Made by a program: the position numbers and the translations under genes
Shown: positions 10,163-19,412 of the stretch, in pieces
How positions within the stretch are numbered: position 1 is the first letter of the stretch
How the letters are laid out: each line of letters begins with the position of its first letter
Assembly (NCBI GenBank): GCA_003963365.1
Contig: RXJG01000004.1
Location: forward strand, 491,778-555,777
Direction: 5' to 3'
Source of the DNA: Sphingobacteriales bacterium
GTDB taxonomy: Bacteria; Bacteroidota; Bacteroidia; Chitinophagales; Chitinophagaceae
DNA length: 64,000 bases
The notes under the pieces: generated by a model
What the model was told of the DNA's origin: nothing
The model's database searches: none
Seen by the model: the letters and a program-made list of their open reading frames with translations, nothing else

Positions 10163-10344
10163 AAGTTCTTAGTTTTTAGTTCTCAGTGGGCAGTTGGCAA
10201 CACAACTTTGAGTTGTTTTTTGAAAAGTGAAGAATATTGAAAACGGAAGTGCAAACTGGAGACTGGTAACTGCCAACTTAAAGCTGAATAGCATTACCGA
10301 ACGTACAAGTGAGTGACACAACCGAAGCTAAATAGTAATCGTAA
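10163..10344. repeat. Dispersed repeat copy A in the atpH-atpA spacer
   Basis: Holds three marks of a dispersed family: TTCTTAGTTTTTAG near 10167, an inverted pair AGTTGGCA (10191-10198) / TGCCAACT (10271-10278), and the 18-mer AAGTGAGTGACACAACCG at 10307-10324. The 18-mer recurs exactly, inverted, at 30740-30757, and with three mismatches at 30897-30914. No coding potential was seen. Confidence 0.7.
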
Positions 10345-10389
10345 AGCCGGTTACAAAAAATAAAAAAGAAAAATTTAAAACAATAGTTT

Positions 10390-11967
10390 ATGCCAGAGAT
10401 TAAACCAGATGAAATATCTGCGATACTCCGCCAGCAATTAAGCAACTTTAATGTAGGCGCTGATTTGGAAGAAGTAGGTACTGTGCTGCAGGTGGGTGAT
10501 GGTATTGCCCGTGTTTATGGATTAAATAATGTTCGTGCCGGGGAACTGGTAGAATTTGAAAATGGTGTTCGTGCCGTTGCATTGAACCTTGAAGAGGATA
10601 ATGTGGGTGTGGTATTGATGGGTGAGAGTGGAGAAATTAAAGAAGGTGCTACCGTACGCCGTACCGGAAAAATTGCTTCTATTAAAGCTGGTGAGGGTGT
10701 AATTGGTCGTGTAATTAACACATTGGGTGAACCAATAGATGGTAAAGGTCCCATCAGTGGTGAACTGTATGATATGCCATTGGAACGTAAAGCTCCCGGC
10801 GTTATCTATCGTGAGCCGGTAAAGGAACCTTTACAAACCGGTATCAAAGCGATTGATGCGATGATTCCTATCGGTCGTGGTCAAAGGGAGTTGATTATCG
10901 GTGACCGTCAAACAGGTAAAACAGCTATTGCAATTGATACGATTATCAACCAAAAAGAATTTTATGCAGCAGGTAAACCTGTGTACTGTATATATGTAGC
11001 CATCGGACAAAAAGCTTCTACCATTGCTGGTATTATGAAGACTTTACAGGACAATGGTGCGATGGATTACACTGTTATCGTAGCGGCTTCTGCCAGTGAC
11101 CCTGCTCCTCAGCAGTTCTTTGCTCCATATGCCGGTGCGGCCATTGGTGAATACTTCCGTGATACCGGACGTCCTGCATTGATTGTGTATGATGATTTAA
11201 GTAAACAAGCGGTGGCTTATCGTGAGGTGTCATTGTTGTTACGTCGTCCTCCTGGCCGTGAAGCATACCCCGGTGACGTATTCTACCTGCATAGCCGTTT
11301 GCTCGAAAGAGCGGCAAAAGTTATCGGTGACGATAAAGTGGCTAAGAACATGAACGACGTTCCGGATAGTATTAAGCATTTAGTAAAAGGTGGTGGTTCA
11401 TTAACAGCTTTACCAGTTATCGAAACACAGGCTGGTGACGTATCTGCTTATATCCCAACTAACGTAATCTCCATTACTGACGGGCAAATATTCTTGGAAG
11501 GTAACCTGTTTAACGCTGGTATCCGTCCGGCCATTAACGTAGGTATCTCGGTAAGCCGTGTGGGTGGTAATGCGCAGATTAAATCCATGAAAAAAGTGGC
11601 CGGTACATTGAAACTTGACCAGGCACTTTACCGTGAAATGGAAGCCTTCTCTAAGTTTGGTGGTGATTTGGATGCTGCTACTAAATCAGTATTAGATAAA
11701 GGTGCCCGTAACGTGGAGATTTTGAAACAATCCCAGTATACTCCCTTTAGTGTAGAAAAACAAGTTGCAATCATCTATCTCGGTACACAAGGTTTGTTGA
11801 GTTCAGTACCGGTAAAAAGAGTGAAGGAGTTTGAAGAACATTTCTTAATGGAAATGGAAAACAAAATGCCTGAACTGCTGGCTGAATTTAAGAAAGGGGC
11901 CTTACCTGAAGATGGATTGAAGAAAATGGTGGATATGGCAAAGGGACTGATGGGGCAGTATAAGTAA
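10390..11967 (+). CDS. atpA: ATP synthase F1 subunit alpha
   Basis: Non-catalytic nucleotide-binding subunit of the F1 hexamer. The beta-barrel domain is at about 25-95. The P-loop GDRQTGKT is at 171-178. The alpha signature [13 protein letters not shown] contains the arginine finger. Length 525 aa is normal for Bacteroidota. It ends the operon: a terminator follows at 11994-12018 and no gamma-subunit gene (atpG) comes next, unlike the frequent atpBEFHAG order. Confidence 0.97.
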   Translation: MPEIKPDEISAILRQQLSNFNVGADLEEVGTVLQVGDGIARVYGLNNVRAGELVEFENGVRAVALNLEEDNVGVVLMGESGEIKEGATVRRTGKIASIKAGEGVIGRVINTLGEPIDGKGPISGELYDMPLERKAPGVIYREPVKEPLQTGIKAIDAMIPIGRGQRELIIGDRQTGKTAIAIDTIINQKEFYAAGKPVYCIYVAIGQKASTIAGIMKTLQDNGAMDYTVIVAASASDPAPQQFFAPYAGAAIGEYFRDTGRPALIVYDDLSKQAVAYREVSLLLRRPPGREAYPGDVFYLHSRLLERAAKVIGDDKVAKNMNDVPDSIKHLVKGGGSLTALPVIETQAGDVSAYIPTNVISITDGQIFLEGNLFNAGIRPAINVGISVSRVGGNAQIKSMKKVAGTLKLDQALYREMEAFSKFGGDLDAATKSVLDKGARNVEILKQSQYTPFSVEKQVAIIYLGTQGLLSSVPVKRVKEFEEHFLMEMENKMPELLAEFKKGALPEDGLKKMVDMAKGLMGQYK

Positions 11968-11993
11968 GAGGAATTTATATTTTTAAAATACAG

Positions 11994-12026
11994 AAAGGGT
12001 TGCCACGGTAACCCTTTTACTTTTAT
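11994..12026 (+). terminator. Intrinsic terminator after atpA
   Basis: AAAGGGTTGCC and GGTAACCCTTT form a 10-11 bp stem with one G-T pair, then a T-rich tail. It lies 26 nt after the atpA stop and closes the atp operon. Confidence 0.85.
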
Positions 12027-12140
12027 TAAAGCAAAAGGTTAATTGTGGTAATTAAGGAAGCCTGGAAAACTTTAATCTTGAGTGGCCCGAAAAATGGGGA
12101 AGCTTATACATTAAGATTTTTTATAAAATAACTACAAAAA

Positions 12141-12172
12141 TTTGGTTTATATTATAAACTACTTTATGTTTG
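12141..12172 (+). promoter_or_regulatory. Consensus Bacteroidota promoter for the TonB-dependent receptor
   Basis: TTTG at 12141-12144, a 20-nt spacer, then TATGTTTG at 12165-12172: a full match to TTTG-N19/20-TAnnTTTG. The predicted transcription start near 12178 rules out the upstream GTG at 12174 as start codon. Confidence 0.8.
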
Positions 12173-12188
12173 TGTGAAATTAGGAAAG

Positions 12189-14408
12189 ATGAAAAGTATA
12201 ATGACAGGATTAATTGGTTTAGTACTAACACTGCAAACCGCCGGACAGGTAAGGATTTCTGGGAGAGTAACTGATACCAAAAAAAGCCCTTTGATTGGCG
12301 CCAGTATCAGCATTAAAGACAGTTATGATGGGGCTACCAGCGATACGGCGGGGAGATTCCAGTTTGTAACAGCTGAAAAAGGAGAACATACCCTTATTGT
12401 AAGCTTTACCGGGTACAAAGGCTGGGAACAAAAGATTACCATAGGAACTGATGCGCTCAATTTTACCATTGAATTAAAAGAAGAGTTTAATGAATTAAAA
12501 GCGGTGGTTATTACTGCCGGCACATTTGAGGCCAGCGACAAAAAAAGGGCCGCTACGGTATTAAACTCAATTGATATTGCTACTACGGCCGGTAGTAATG
12601 CTGATATTACTGCTGCTTTAAAAACATTACCCGGTGCGCAACAGGTAGGTGAAAAAGAAGGATTATTTGTTCGTGGTGGCGCCGGTTATGAAACCAAGCA
12701 GTTTATTGATGGTACTTTGGTTAATAATCCATTTTTTTCCAGTGTACCCGATATAGCATCAAGAGGAAGATTTTCCCCCTTTTTATTTAAGGGAACAGTG
12801 TTTACAGCCGGCGGGTATTCTGCTTTATATGGACAGGCATTATCTTCTGCATTAATATTAGAGTCAATTGATTTACCTGAGCAATCTGCTGCCAATGTTT
12901 TTGTTTCCCCATTAACCTGGGGCGGAGGATACCAGCAATTGGCAAAAAATAAAAAATCATCATGGGGATTGAGTTATGGTTATACAAACCTTGGCATTTA
13001 TTTTAATATAGTAAAGCAAACACCGGATTATTTTAAAATACCACAGTTTCATAATGGCGATGCCAATTTCCGTATAAAAACAAAAAGAGGGGGTATGATT
13101 AAGTATTACACCACTTTTGCTTCCGGTGATTTAGGATTGAGAAGAGCAGATATAGACAGTGCTGTGTTAAAAGATGCTTTTTCATTAAAAAACTACAATT
13201 GGTATAATAATCTCAGCTGGAGAGAAAATTTGGGCAAAGGATGGAAGATGAACTTAGGGGCTGCATTTAGTATTAATAAAGATGATATACAGCAGCAAAT
13301 TCAAAATGGTTATAACAAACCGGTTACTACAAATACTTCCTATATTGATGGTAAAAACTTTACCTTAAACCATCGCCAGGATTTTGCAGCCCTGAGGGCT
13401 GTATTTGAAAAAAGAATTGGTGGCGGCAATTTTATACGCTTTGGCAGTGAATACTGGTACAGCAGTGACAGGAGCTTTTACAATAGTTATACCAGCAGGT
13501 TAACCGATAACTATAATGCGGTTTTTGGTGAAGCAGATATTTATATTACCAATGCACTGGCAGCAAAGCTGGGAACCCGGTTTGAATATTCATCCATTTT
13601 AGGAAAAGCAAATGTGGCCCCCCGTTTATCACTGGCATATAAAACCGGGAAAGATGCACAGGTATCTGCTGCTTATGGAATATTCTATCAGAAACCTGAG
13701 AATACAGAGATGATTTACACCACAAAACTGGGCTATACCAAAGCCACTCATTACATTCTCAATTATCAAAAAACATCTAATAACAGGATATTCAGAACCG
13801 AATTGTTTTATAAAAAATATGATGACTTAATTAAAACTTATCCCGTTACTTCCAACTCAGGTGATGGTTATGCACAGGGCTTTGAATTTTTCTGGAGAGA
13901 TAAAAAGACAATTAAAAACTTTGATTACTGGGTAAGCTATTCTTATCTCGATACCAAAAGAGATTATCAGAATTTCCCCGAAAAATTAACTCCCAATTTT
14001 GCAGCCTACCATACTGCGTCTTTAGTAACCAAACGATTTGTAACAAAAATTAAAACCGGTTTTAACCTTACCTATAGTTATGCAACCGGCAGGCCTTACT
14101 ATAATTTTCAGTTAAGCAATGGTAAGTATAATATAGCTGACCAGGGAAGAACCAGGGATTATCATAGTTTAGGGTTCAGCGTAAACTGGGTACCCAGTGT
14201 GGGCAAGAAAAATGCCAAAGCATTCTGGGTATTTTTTGCCAGTGTAAATAATGTGCTGGGAAGTAACCAGGTTTACAATTATAATTACTCTTACAATGGA
14301 TTAATTAAACAGGCGGTTAACCCGCCGGCTAAACGATTTTATTTCGTTGGAATATTTTTAAGCCTTGGGGTTGACCGTTCAGAAGATGCCATCAACAACA
14401 ATTTATAA
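12189..14408 (+). CDS. TonB-dependent outer-membrane receptor with CarboxypepD-reg-like domain
   Basis: Outer-membrane beta-barrel that imports a ligand using TonB energy; the ligand is unknown and no SusD-like partner is present. A signal peptide (ends QTAGQ) precedes a carboxypeptidase-regulatory-like domain at about 20-105 (RISGRVTDTKKSPLIGASI). A plug domain with GLFVRGGAGYETKQFIDG follows, then a barrel rich in alternating aromatics. At ~739 aa it is short for the class. Start chosen at ATG 12189 because the consensus promoter places the transcript start after the in-frame GTG 12174. The next gene follows after 24 nt and is probably cotranscribed. Confidence 0.9.
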   Translation: MKSIMTGLIGLVLTLQTAGQVRISGRVTDTKKSPLIGASISIKDSYDGATSDTAGRFQFVTAEKGEHTLIVSFTGYKGWEQKITIGTDALNFTIELKEEFNELKAVVITAGTFEASDKKRAATVLNSIDIATTAGSNADITAALKTLPGAQQVGEKEGLFVRGGAGYETKQFIDGTLVNNPFFSSVPDIASRGRFSPFLFKGTVFTAGGYSALYGQALSSALILESIDLPEQSAANVFVSPLTWGGGYQQLAKNKKSSWGLSYGYTNLGIYFNIVKQTPDYFKIPQFHNGDANFRIKTKRGGMIKYYTTFASGDLGLRRADIDSAVLKDAFSLKNYNWYNNLSWRENLGKGWKMNLGAAFSINKDDIQQQIQNGYNKPVTTNTSYIDGKNFTLNHRQDFAALRAVFEKRIGGGNFIRFGSEYWYSSDRSFYNSYTSRLTDNYNAVFGEADIYITNALAAKLGTRFEYSSILGKANVAPRLSLAYKTGKDAQVSAAYGIFYQKPENTEMIYTTKLGYTKATHYILNYQKTSNNRIFRTELFYKKYDDLIKTYPVTSNSGDGYAQGFEFFWRDKKTIKNFDYWVSYSYLDTKRDYQNFPEKLTPNFAAYHTASLVTKRFVTKIKTGFNLTYSYATGRPYYNFQLSNGKYNIADQGRTRDYHSLGFSVNWVPSVGKKNAKAFWVFFASVNNVLGSNQVYNYNYSYNGLIKQAVNPPAKRFYFVGIFLSLGVDRSEDAINNNL

Positions 14409-14432
14409 ATAATAAAATATAAATAATAAAAC

Positions 14433-15059
14433 ATGAAACACTTACTAATTGCATTTGCATTATTGTCAGGCACAATTGTAAATGCACAAAGCGAAAAATT
14501 TACGGCCGCTATGCAAAAGCAATTGGCATTGCTGGATTCTGCTAAAACAACCCAGGACTTTCAAACTGTTGCCAACGCTTTTGAAAGAATTGGCGATGCA
14601 GAGAAGACACAATGGTTGCCTTATTACTATGCGGGTCTCGCATTAACCCGTGCAGGCTGGATGGATAAAACTTTAGATAAAGATGCCAATGCTGAAAAAA
14701 TAAAAGCGCTTTGTGTAAAAGCAGAAGCCATTGAAAAAAATGCAGAAATATATACTATTCGTAATATGGCTGCTACACAGCAAATGTTAGTTGACCCTCA
14801 GAGCCGCTGGATGAGTTATGGACAAGAATCCGGGAATGCATTGCAGGAAGGTTTAAAACTTGATCCTAATAACCCAAGACTTTATTATTTACAAGCCATG
14901 GGTGTATTTGGTACCCCGGAACAATTTGGTGGCGGTAAAACTAAGGCCAAACCAATTTTTGAAAAAGCATTGGAATTATTTAAGGCAGAGCACCCTAAGC
15001 CATTATATCCGCACTGGGGTCAGGGGCAAACAGAGCAAATGATTGCACAGTGTAAATAG
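14433..15059 (+). CDS. Periplasmic TPR-like protein downstream of the TonB receptor
   Basis: Function unknown. A clear signal peptide (MKHLLIAFALLSGTIVNAQ) is followed by ~190 residues that are helical with Ala/Tyr/Leu spacing like tetratricopeptide repeats (for example LPYYYAGLALTRAG and NPRLYYLQAMGVFG). It probably works in the periplasm. The 24-nt gap to the receptor suggests one operon. A hairpin terminator at 15068-15095 follows. Confidence 0.8.
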   Translation: MKHLLIAFALLSGTIVNAQSEKFTAAMQKQLALLDSAKTTQDFQTVANAFERIGDAEKTQWLPYYYAGLALTRAGWMDKTLDKDANAEKIKALCVKAEAIEKNAEIYTIRNMAATQQMLVDPQSRWMSYGQESGNALQEGLKLDPNNPRLYYLQAMGVFGTPEQFGGGKTKAKPIFEKALELFKAEHPKPLYPHWGQGQTEQMIAQCK

Positions 15060-15067
15060 TGTTAATT

Positions 15068-15099
15068 AGTCCGTGCGGTAAATCACTCACGGACTTTTA
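15068..15099 (+). terminator. Terminator after the TPR-like gene
   Basis: AGTCCGTG (15068-15075) pairs perfectly with CACGGACT (15088-15095) over a 12-nt loop, followed by TTTATATTT. Eight base pairs and a modest T-tail suggest partial termination before the membrane-protein genes. Confidence 0.7.
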
Positions 15100-15123
15100 T
15101 ATTTAACCATTCAACGCCAGGCT

Positions 15124-15720
15124 ATGAACGAAGAAAATTTTTCACCACAGCAAAGCTTGCAGGTCATACAAAGTATGATCAGTAAAACCCGGCAGAACTT
15201 TCACGATAACAGTAAATACTTTTTATTGTGGGGATGGCTGGCAACCATTGCAATAAGCGGCCAGTTTGTATTGAAAGTAATTTTTCATTATGAAAAGTTT
15301 TTCCAGGTATGGTTTATATTATTCATTGGTATTGCTTTGAGTAATTACTGGATGATTAAAGATGGCAAAAAAGAAAAAGTAAAAACCTATGTGGGTGAAA
15401 GTATGAGCAATTTGTGGCTGGGTATGGCTATCAGTTTTTTTGTATTGAGTATGCTGTTTGTAAAAATGGGCTGGTATTACTGCTATCCTTTTTTTATTAT
15501 GATGTACGGGCTGGGCACTTTTGTTTCGGGGAAAATTTTACAGTTTACTCCTTTTGTTATTGGCGGTATTTTGGCGTGGGTATTAAGCATTGTATCTGCC
15601 TGGTTTGATTTTGATTACCAGATGCTGTTTGCAGTAGCTGCTTTACTCATCAGCTACATTATTCCGGCGCACCTGTTACGCCTGCATCAACAAAATCAAA
15701 AGTCAGCGTATGGAAGATAA
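15124..15720 (+). CDS. Membrane protein of a tandem paralogous pair, copy 1
   Basis: Function unknown. The 198-residue inner-membrane protein has a cytoplasmic N-terminal helix (NFSPQQSLQVIQSMISKTRQ) followed by about five hydrophobic helices starting at FLLWGWLATIAI. The N-terminal pattern (SLxxIxxM...WGWL) recurs in the next gene, so the two are tandem paralogues of different sequence. The last 11 nt overlap the next start, indicating translational coupling. The neighbouring winged-helix gene is probably the regulator of the set. Confidence 0.8.
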   Translation: MNEENFSPQQSLQVIQSMISKTRQNFHDNSKYFLLWGWLATIAISGQFVLKVIFHYEKFFQVWFILFIGIALSNYWMIKDGKKEKVKTYVGESMSNLWLGMAISFFVLSMLFVKMGWYYCYPFFIMMYGLGTFVSGKILQFTPFVIGGILAWVLSIVSAWFDFDYQMLFAVAALLISYIIPAHLLRLHQQNQKSAYGR

Positions 15721-16318
15721 AAATTTTAACCCGGTTGATAGTTTGAATTTAATCGATTCAATGTTAAAACAGGCCAAATCTGCAGAAAAAGATAAAGGTG
15801 CTGACTGGATAGTATGGGGATGGTTATTGTTTATAACAAGTATCACACATTATATTTCTATTAAACTGCAATGGGAATACAGGGGCTATGTTTGGATGGG
15901 TTTTAATGTGTGTGCGGCCATACTTATTCTATATACTGTATTGCGTTCTGTAGTTTTCAAACGTAAATCGCCTGTACGTACTTACACCAATTTACTTGTG
16001 TCCAGGCTAACACTGGCTTTTTTCATAAGTCTTGGAGTAATTTTTTATGGCACTGCGGTTACCGGTCTTCAAAGCGATGGATTGGTTTTTGGATTTCTTC
16101 TCCAGTTATATGCATTCTGGATGTTTATTTATGCTGCGGCTTTCCGGTTTTCACTTTTTTATTGGGGAGCGGCAATCAACTGGGCAGGGGCTGTATTTAT
16201 CTTTTACAGTAAAGAAAAATTAGGGGCAGAAGTGTTACTGGTGCATGCCTTATGTGTTGGATTGGGTTATATTATTCCCGGGCATATAGCTTATAAGAAA
16301 TTTTACAGGAACAAATAA
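15710..16318 (+). CDS. Membrane protein of a tandem paralogous pair, copy 2
   Basis: Paralogue of the previous protein: it begins NFNPVDSLNLIDSMLKQAK and enters the membrane at WIVWGWLLFITS, with about five to six hydrophobic helices in 202 residues and a short basic C-terminus. Role unknown; a heteromeric membrane complex with copy 1 is a reasonable inference from the 11-nt overlap and shared design. The winged-helix regulator follows after 15 nt. Confidence 0.8.
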   Translation: MEDKNFNPVDSLNLIDSMLKQAKSAEKDKGADWIVWGWLLFITSITHYISIKLQWEYRGYVWMGFNVCAAILILYTVLRSVVFKRKSPVRTYTNLLVSRLTLAFFISLGVIFYGTAVTGLQSDGLVFGFLLQLYAFWMFIYAAAFRFSLFYWGAAINWAGAVFIFYSKEKLGAEVLLVHALCVGLGYIIPGHIAYKKFYRNK

Positions 16319-16333
16319 CTAGCATTGTGATAA

Positions 16334-16621
16334 ATGGATTTTAAAGAACTCGACCCCATATTACATTCGCAGCTAAGGCTCGCAGTAATTTCTCTCCTTA
16401 TTGGAGTAAAGGAGGCGGAGTTTACTTTTATTCGGGAAAAAACCAATGCCACAGCAGGAAACCTGAGTGTACAGATTAATAAATTAAAGGAGGTGGGGTA
16501 TATAGAAGTAATAAAACAATTTAAAGATAATTACCCTCAAACCATTTGTAAGATAACGTCAAAAGGTATTAGTGCATTTGAAAGTTATGTTACCGCACTT
16601 CAATCGTATTTGCCTAAGTGA
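16334..16621 (+). CDS. Small winged-helix transcriptional regulator (HTH_34-like)
   Basis: A 95-residue single-domain DNA-binding protein. The order helix-helix-recognition helix-wing is visible: LRLAVISLLIG, AEFTFIREKTNATAGNLSVQINKLKEVGYI, then a beta wing with TICKITSKG and a C-terminal helix that could dimerise. This fits the MarR/ArsR-like 'winged helix DNA-binding domain' family (HTH_34). It is the last gene of the set with two membrane proteins, followed by a strong terminator. It probably regulates this cluster; the signal is unknown. Confidence 0.85.
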   Translation: MDFKELDPILHSQLRLAVISLLIGVKEAEFTFIREKTNATAGNLSVQINKLKEVGYIEVIKQFKDNYPQTICKITSKGISAFESYVTALQSYLPK

Positions 16622-16638
16622 GAAATTCCAAAAAAAAT

Positions 16639-16668
16639 AAAACCGGGGTAGCGATCCCGGTTTTTTCA
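16639..16668 (+). terminator. Intrinsic terminator after the winged-helix regulator
   Basis: AAAACCGGG (16639-16647) and CCCGGTTTT (16656-16664) form a perfect 9-bp stem with an 8-nt loop and a run of six T. Confidence 0.9.
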
Positions 16669-16903
16669 TAAATTGAATTTTTTGGTTAAATAAAAAATTA
16701 ATAATCAAATCGGTTTTTTTTCGGACATGGATTCCTATGAAACTTTGTTGTAATACCAAATTTTGAAAATGTTTTTTCTTCTTAGCTTACTTTTCGGCCA
16801 GTCTCCTTTTTTTTTCGATAAATGAACTTCTTTTCCCGATAAGTGTTATTGGAACAGTTATGCAGTAATACTGTATTTAAATAAAATTTAATCTTTCCCG
16901 GCT

Positions 16904-16911
16904 TACATTTG
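16904..16911 (+). promoter_or_regulatory. -7 element TACATTTG 5 nt before the ABC ATPase start
   Basis: TACATTTG matches TAnnTTTG and ends only 5 nt before the ATG at 16917. Transcripts from it would begin at or next to the start codon (leaderless). The rest of the ~250-nt gap back to 16668 is AT-rich with no gene seen. Confidence 0.5.
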
Positions 16912-16916
16912 TACTA

Positions 16917-17852
16917 ATGGCATCAATTGTTTCGGTCAGTCATCTTTCTAAGCATTTCCGTGATCTTAAAGCAGTGGATGATTTATCTTTCACCGTAAAT
17001 GAAGGGGATATTTATGGATTTTTGGGGCAAAACGGTGCCGGAAAGTCTACCACAATCAGGATATTGCTTACACTTATTGAGCCCACTGCAGGCGATATTG
17101 AAATAATGGGTATGAACCTGAAAAATCATCGCAAAGAAATACTGCAAAATGTAGGCGCCATCATTGAAAAACCTGATTTCTATAAATATTTAACTGCACA
17201 GGAAAATCTTTCTTTGTTTGCAAAGATTAGCGGAGTAAAAGTTCCTTCCCACAAAATAAAAGAACAACTGGAATTAGTTGGATTAATTGACAGGGCGGGT
17301 AGTAAGGTTAAAACTTTTTCGCAGGGAATGAAACAGCGGCTGGGCATTGCTGTAGCTTTAATTCACGATCCAAAACTAATTATCCTGGATGAGCCGATGA
17401 ACGGATTAGATCCGCAGGGTATTGCCGATATCCGCAATCTTATTTTACAACTGAGTAAGTCAATGGGAAAAACAGTCATTGTTTCCTCACACCTGCTTAA
17501 TGAAATAGAACTGATCGCTAACCGGGTATTGATTATTGATAAAGGAAAGAAAGTTGAGGAAGGTGCCGCAGCAGAACTGTTTGATCCGGCAAATACGTTG
17601 GTTGAGTTGTTGGTAGCAGATGTGGAAACAACCTGGAACAGCCTGCAACAAACATCGTGGAAGGATAATTTATATGCAAAAGAAGGAACAACTATTTTGT
17701 TGCGTATGCACCGAAATGACATTCCGATGTTGTTTAAAACACTGAGCTCGACTGACATACCGATATATTCCCTGAGTCCCAGGCATTCCCTTGAAGATTA
17801 TTTTCTCAATATTACAACTCAAAACCGCCATGTGGAAACTTTTGCAAATTGA
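16917..17852 (+). CDS. ABC transporter ATP-binding subunit
   Basis: Energises the permease encoded next. Walker A is GQNGAGKST (37-45), the signature FSQGMKQRL near 135 and Walker B LIILDEPMNGLDP near 155; the switch His is in VSSHLLNEIE. The C-terminal ~80 residues are the extra domain found in the BcrA/YhaQ-like export ATPases. Length 311 aa is typical. The gene overlaps the permease by 23 nt. Substrate unknown. Confidence 0.93.
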   Translation: MASIVSVSHLSKHFRDLKAVDDLSFTVNEGDIYGFLGQNGAGKSTTIRILLTLIEPTAGDIEIMGMNLKNHRKEILQNVGAIIEKPDFYKYLTAQENLSLFAKISGVKVPSHKIKEQLELVGLIDRAGSKVKTFSQGMKQRLGIAVALIHDPKLIILDEPMNGLDPQGIADIRNLILQLSKSMGKTVIVSSHLLNEIELIANRVLIIDKGKKVEEGAAAELFDPANTLVELLVADVETTWNSLQQTSWKDNLYAKEGTTILLRMHRNDIPMLFKTLSSTDIPIYSLSPRHSLEDYFLNITTQNRHVETFAN

Positions 17853-18711
17853 ATTGTTTAAAATTTACAAACGTCCACGCACCTATATTGCTTTTGGCGC
17901 AGTTATGGCAATTGTTGCCGTAGTACAGGTAGCATTGAGATACGATGGGAAATCCTATATTGATTTTATGATGAGCGGACTTTCAGACACTTTTGAATTT
18001 CAAAATGATAAAGTGCTGAACGGATACCTAGTTTGTTTTATTATTCTGAACACATTGCTGATTCATGTACCGCTGCTGGTAACATTAATTGCTGCAGATG
18101 AAGTGGCAGGAGAAGCCAATATGGGTACTTTGCGATTATTAATGACTAAACCAGTTAGCAGAACCCAACTCATACTGGTAAAGTTTGCCGCTTCTGTCAT
18201 CTATGTTATTTTATTATTGATGTGGATGGCAGTGCTGGCTCTGCTGATTAGTATTTTAATTTTCGGAACAAATGATATGGTGGTGTTGCGAAACGACAGC
18301 TTCCACCAGATGCAGGCCAATGATGTGGTGTGGAGATATGTTATGGCATTTGGTTATGCAACGGTGGCCATGAGTACTGTGGCGGCTTTATCATTGTTGC
18401 TATCTGTTTTTGCAGACAATGCGGTTGGGCCCATTGTGGCAACTATCAGTATCGTTATTGTGCTCACCATTCTTTCAGAAATGAATATTCCGCTGTATGA
18501 TAAAACGGTGAAACCTTATTTATTTACTTCACATATGGTGGCATGGAAAGGGTTTTTCTATGTTAAATCAACCGAAGAAGGAGAAACAATTAAAGGGTCA
18601 ATTGAGAATTTGCCGGCAATTGGCAGAAGCTTTTTAATATTGGTTATTTATATATGCCTCTTTGTTGGGTCAGCCGTTGTGTGCTTTAAGAAAAAAGATA
18701 TTCTCAGCTAA
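17830..18711 (+). CDS. ABC transporter permease (ABC-2 type)
   Basis: Six-helix ABC-2 family permease partnering the preceding ATPase. Start chosen at ATG 17830 (MWKLLQIELFKIYKRPRTYIAF), the normal opening for this family. The frame is open to TTG 17791, but that would overlap the ATPase by 62 nt and add residues unlike the family. The amphipathic entry helix, large cytosolic loop (DEVAGEANMGTLRLLMTKPVSR) and C-terminal helices are all visible. Its stop abuts the ATG of the LolA-like gene with no gap. Confidence 0.9.
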   Translation: MWKLLQIELFKIYKRPRTYIAFGAVMAIVAVVQVALRYDGKSYIDFMMSGLSDTFEFQNDKVLNGYLVCFIILNTLLIHVPLLVTLIAADEVAGEANMGTLRLLMTKPVSRTQLILVKFAASVIYVILLLMWMAVLALLISILIFGTNDMVVLRNDSFHQMQANDVVWRYVMAFGYATVAMSTVAALSLLLSVFADNAVGPIVATISIVIVLTILSEMNIPLYDKTVKPYLFTSHMVAWKGFFYVKSTEEGETIKGSIENLPAIGRSFLILVIYICLFVGSAVVCFKKKDILS

Positions 18712-18720
18712 ATGATACGC

Positions 18721-19410
18721 ATGAAAAAATCGATATTAATCGTTGCTTTTTTATTACCTGCAATTTTCATAAAAGCACAGGACGTAAATGAATTACTGAA
18801 GCAGGTAAGAGCAAAGATTGAAAAAGTAAACGACTACGTGGCTTCTGGTAAAATGAAAACCAATGTAATCTTTATGAAAGTTCCCGTAGCCAGCATTAAA
18901 GTATTTTTCAAAAAACCCAACAGACTTAAAATTAAAAACGAAAGCGGTATCTCCCTTATTCCCAAAGGAAGTATCAGCATCAGCTTAAATAATGTATTGG
19001 CAGAAGATGGTTATTCAGCGTTGGATGCAGGTACGGCTAAAATTGGAAATACCGATACAAGGGTAATTAAGTTATTGCCCAATGATGATAACAATGAAGT
19101 AGTATTATCAACATTATATGTTGACCCGGTTAAATTACTGGTGTTAAAATCAAAAACAACTACCAAAGACAACGGAACGTATGAGCTGGAGATGAAATAT
19201 GGAATATATGCTGATTATGCTTTGCCGGATAAAGTTATTTTTAGTTTTAATACCAAGGAATATAAACTTCCCAAGGGGGTAACGTTTGATTACGATGATG
19301 GTACTGAAAAAAAACAACCCGGCGGAAAACCCCAAAAAGGGAAAGTAGAATTAACTTATTCTTCTTACATCATCAACAAAGGGGTTGATGAATCTGTATT
19401 CAGTAAATAA
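18721..19410 (+). CDS. LolA-like periplasmic protein
   Basis: Secreted protein of the LolA/LppX-like half-barrel type that can shield a lipid or lipoprotein acyl chain. A signal peptide (MKKSILIVAFLLPAIFIKAQ) is followed by a start helix (VNELLKQVRAKIEKVNDYVASGKMKT) and a run of strands with a KVFFKKPNRLKI segment, as in outer-membrane lipoprotein-sorting families. The ATG at 18721 is the better start for the signal peptide; ATG 18712 directly abuts the permease stop and would add three residues. Coupling to the ABC pair suggests joint export and carrying of one lipid-like ligand (inference). Confidence 0.82.
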   Translation: MKKSILIVAFLLPAIFIKAQDVNELLKQVRAKIEKVNDYVASGKMKTNVIFMKVPVASIKVFFKKPNRLKIKNESGISLIPKGSISISLNNVLAEDGYSALDAGTAKIGNTDTRVIKLLPNDDNNEVVLSTLYVDPVKLLVLKSKTTTKDNGTYELEMKYGIYADYALPDKVIFSFNTKEYKLPKGVTFDYDDGTEKKQPGGKPQKGKVELTYSSYIINKGVDESVFSK

Positions 19411-19412
19411 GG

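Noticed and set aside
12174..12188. GTG start for the TonB-dependent receptor
   Set aside because: The consensus promoter puts the transcription start at about 12178, after this codon; ATG 12189 also gives a normal signal peptide.
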